From: Thermoplasmata archaeon | GTDB taxonomy: Archaea; Thermoplasmatota; Thermoplasmata; Lutacidiplasmatales; UBA184 | Direction of reading: 5' to 3' | NCBI GenBank assembly: GCA_030037875.1 | Contig: JASHPV010000039.1 | Location: forward strand, 1-5,427 | Length of the DNA: 5,427 nt | In this document: in pieces, positions 3,791 to 5,427 of the stretch | Position numbering within the stretch: the stretch's first letter is position 1 | How the letters are laid out: every line of letters begins with the position of its first letter | Made by a program: the position numbers and the translations under genes | The notes under the pieces: model-generated | What the model was told of the DNA's origin: nothing | The model's database searches: none | The model's input: the letters and a program-made list of their open reading frames with translations, nothing else

Positions 3791-5427
3791 ATGACCTGCG
3801 GTCCGCTCTCGTAGACCGGCACGAACGGCGGAGCCTCCAACCACGCCGCAGCCTGAGGGCTGAGCGGGAGCGCCAGGTTCGCCGGATTGAGCGCCACGCC
3901 CGAGTGCATGGCGGCATCGACGGCGACCGCGTCGATCACTCGGTACTGAACCGGCGCTCTGCTCGAGTGGAGCTCTGCCGCCGCGGTGGCCCAGCTGTTC
4001 CCATTGAACAGGCCGGGCGTCGAAGACCATGTGGCGGCCAGGTCATCGAATCCGAACAGCATGGAGCTGAGCCGGTGGTCGGACGCAACCGCGGTATGGG
4101 GAGCCAGCCCGATACCGCCCCATAGCCAGAGCGCTTGGTCCGGGAACGTCAATCCTTCCTGGAACCCGCCAAAGTCCGACGGAGGCGGGTAGATGATCGC
4201 GGCGTTGGCGGCCAGGATCAGAACGACCACGCAGCCCCCCGCGATCAACGCCGGCCGACCGGCGCCGTCCTGGGCTCGGGCGATCCACCGACCAAGGCCG
4301 ACGGCCAGAAGCAATCCGAGCGGAATCGCGAGGAACTCGACGGTGCGGCTCGGGATCAGCACCGTCCCGATCTGGGGGATCGCGAATCCGACGGCGACGG
4401 AGAGTGCCAACATCCCGACCCACGCGATGGCGAACGAGCCGAGGCGGGAGAGCCCCAGCAAGCGCCGAGTTCCCGCGGTCAGGACGAACGGAAGATAGTA
4501 CGGGGAGAAGTAGAGCAGTTCGCCGGCGGTGATGTGCTGGTTGCCCGGAGGCAAAGGGAGGACCAATAGGAGCGCCAGCCCGGCCGTGGTTCCCACTCCG
4601 ATGCCGACCACTTCCGTCAGGACCGAGCGGTCGCTCGGGAACTTGGCATGGCCGCCGAGCTGGGACGCCCGGGACCGACGCAGGCGGACCAAGAGGCCCA
4701 GCACGACGACTCCCCCCACGGCCGCCACCAGGATAGCCGGGGGCGGTACCCGCGCCAGGAACGAGACCCCGAGACTGACGGTGAGGAATCCGGGAGCGTA
4801 GTAGAACCAGTACGACAGCATCGCCCCCGCGAAGGCGGCGGAGAATCCGAGCTCCCGGGTCGGAAACCGGTGGGACCAGCTGCCCGGTCGCCAGAGCTCC
4901 AGCAGAAAGACCGCTCCGAGCGCGCCGAGGAGGAAAAAGTAGCTCGAGAGATGATGGGTGACGATCAGGGCGCCCGCGGTCAACGCGAGGGGCACGTACC
5001 AGCGCCGGTCCTTCCGGCTCTCGACGTACATCCAGAGCGCGGCCACTACGAACAGATCGCCGAGGGCCTGCGGGGCCGGATGGGCGAGGATGTACATCCG
5101 GGGCATCGCGACACCGGCGAAGGCCGCCCCCAGCAGCGCCACCAAATCGTGCTGGAACAGTTGCCGGAACAGCAGGAAGACCGGGAAGACGGAAAGCGCC
5201 CCGAGAATCGGGATCGTGTACATCAGCGACGAGAGCGTGTTGGCTCCCAGCGCTCCGTGAACCGCCCCGGCGAGGGCGAACATGCCCGGGAAATCGGGAT
5301 ATCCGGTGCCCCAGCCCTGGTACACGGGGTACGGGGCGGCGAAATGACCGGTCGACACAAGGGTGGCCGTCAGAACGTAGTACTCGCCTGTGTCCGAACC
5401 GAAGAGGGCGAAGGAGAGCAGGGGTTC
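3766..5427 (-). CDS. Multi-spanning membrane protein, probable GT-C-type glycosyltransferase (N-terminus beyond window)
   Basis: The minus-strand frame is open to the right edge, giving 553 visible residues without the true N-terminus; the GTG at 5358 is internal, not a start. Numbering from the edge, residues 10-17 read GSDTGEYY, an acidic motif in the position expected for the first periplasmic-face loop of GT-C enzymes, where an Asp/Glu binds metal or acts as base. A YPVYQGWGTGYPDFPG loop follows at about 33-48. About twelve to thirteen hydrophobic helices then run from about residue 46 to 411, with a THHLSSYFF segment (about 157-165) and SRTVEFLAIPLGLL (about 360-373). The last 140 residues (413-553) are soluble-like, with VASDHRLSSMLFGF near 447-460. 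GT-C enzymes use lipid-linked sugars to glycosylate proteins or lipids outside the membrane. The exact family, donor and acceptor are unknown. It could also be an uncharacterised polytopic protein of similar topology. It ends in TAG at 3768-3766, overlapping mptE. Confidence 0.7.
   Translation of the reverse strand, partial: EPLLSFALFGSDTGEYYVLTATLVSTGHFAAPYPVYQGWGTGYPDFPGMFALAGAVHGALGANTLSSLMYTIPILGALSVFPVFLLFRQLFQHDLVALLGAAFAGVAMPRMYILAHPAPQALGDLFVVAALWMYVESRKDRRWYVPLALTAGALIVTHHLSSYFFLLGALGAVFLLELWRPGSWSHRFPTRELGFSAAFAGAMLSYWFYYAPGFLTVSLGVSFLARVPPPAILVAAVGGVVVLGLLVRLRRSRASQLGGHAKFPSDRSVLTEVVGIGVGTTAGLALLLVLPLPPGNQHITAGELLYFSPYYLPFVLTAGTRRLLGLSRLGSFAIAWVGMLALSVAVGFAIPQIGTVLIPSRTVEFLAIPLGLLLAVGLGRWIARAQDGAGRPALIAGGCVVVLILAANAAIIYPPPSDFGGFQEGLTFPDQALWLWGGIGLAPHTAVASDHRLSSMLFGFDDLAATWSSTPGLFNGNSWATAAAELHSSRAPVQYRVIDAVAVDAAMHSGVALNPANLALPLSPQAAAWLEAPPFVPVYESGPQVIYWVDWGT

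Noticed and set aside
3179..4030. Minus-strand open frame of 283 codons crossing the mptE/membrane protein junction
   Set aside because: It overlaps mptE antisense and the membrane protein in another frame, with no domain pattern and composition typical of GC-rich shadows.
1..5427. Search for CRISPR repeats, tRNA/rRNA genes, insertion sequences, toxin-antitoxin or defence genes
   Set aside because: No direct repeats, cloverleaf-like sequence, transposase motif or defence domain could be seen on either strand; the window is core housekeeping DNA.

Overview
The window is a gene-dense, strongly GC-rich stretch of archaeal chromosome. The archaeal assignment rests on five products: an archaeal-type ribosomal protein L11, Spt5 (NGN plus KOW), a single-span SecE/Sec61-gamma, an FtsZ that reads like archaeal FtsZ1, and MptE, the archaeal pterin pyrophosphokinase. 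The order ftsZ-secE-spt5-rpl11 is the classic euryarchaeal cluster. The high GC content and L11/Spt5 style suggest a GC-rich, Thermoplasmatota-like lineage, but that placement is inference.

Layout. Positions 1-2990 are one tightly packed minus-strand transcription unit, read right to left: ftsZ (2990-1866), secE (1856-1608), spt5 (1599-601), rpl11 (611-144) and an unidentified gene starting at 147 and cut by the left edge. Gaps are 0-9 nt or the genes overlap. The ftsZ start at 2990 faces a plus-strand gene, mptE, across 71 nt. In that gap the only AT-rich element is a near-palindromic TATA box (3027-3034), which can serve both directions. MptE (3062-3790) converges on and overlaps by 25 bp the end of a large multi-spanning membrane protein on the minus strand (5427-3766). 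This looks like a GT-C-type glycosyltransferase whose N-terminus lies beyond the right edge.

How the genes fit together. The left unit joins cell division (FtsZ), protein export (SecE), transcription elongation (Spt5) and translation (L11), the usual housekeeping grouping. MptE makes the pterin diphosphate precursor of the one-carbon carrier (tetrahydromethanopterin or folate type). The membrane protein probably acts in surface glycosylation, but its substrate cannot be read from the sequence.

No mobile element, CRISPR array, RNA gene or defence system is visible. The points worth a second look are: an Spt5 with an extra N-terminal beta-rich domain of about 135 residues behind a proline-rich linker; an L11 in which the usually invariant prolines of the N-terminal proline helix are alanines; the shared divergent promoter, which also moves the mptE start downstream; and the extension of the membrane protein through the edge, which recovers its likely catalytic acidic motif. 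The only non-coding stretch is the 71-nt ftsZ-mptE gap; there is no gene-free stretch over 300 bases.
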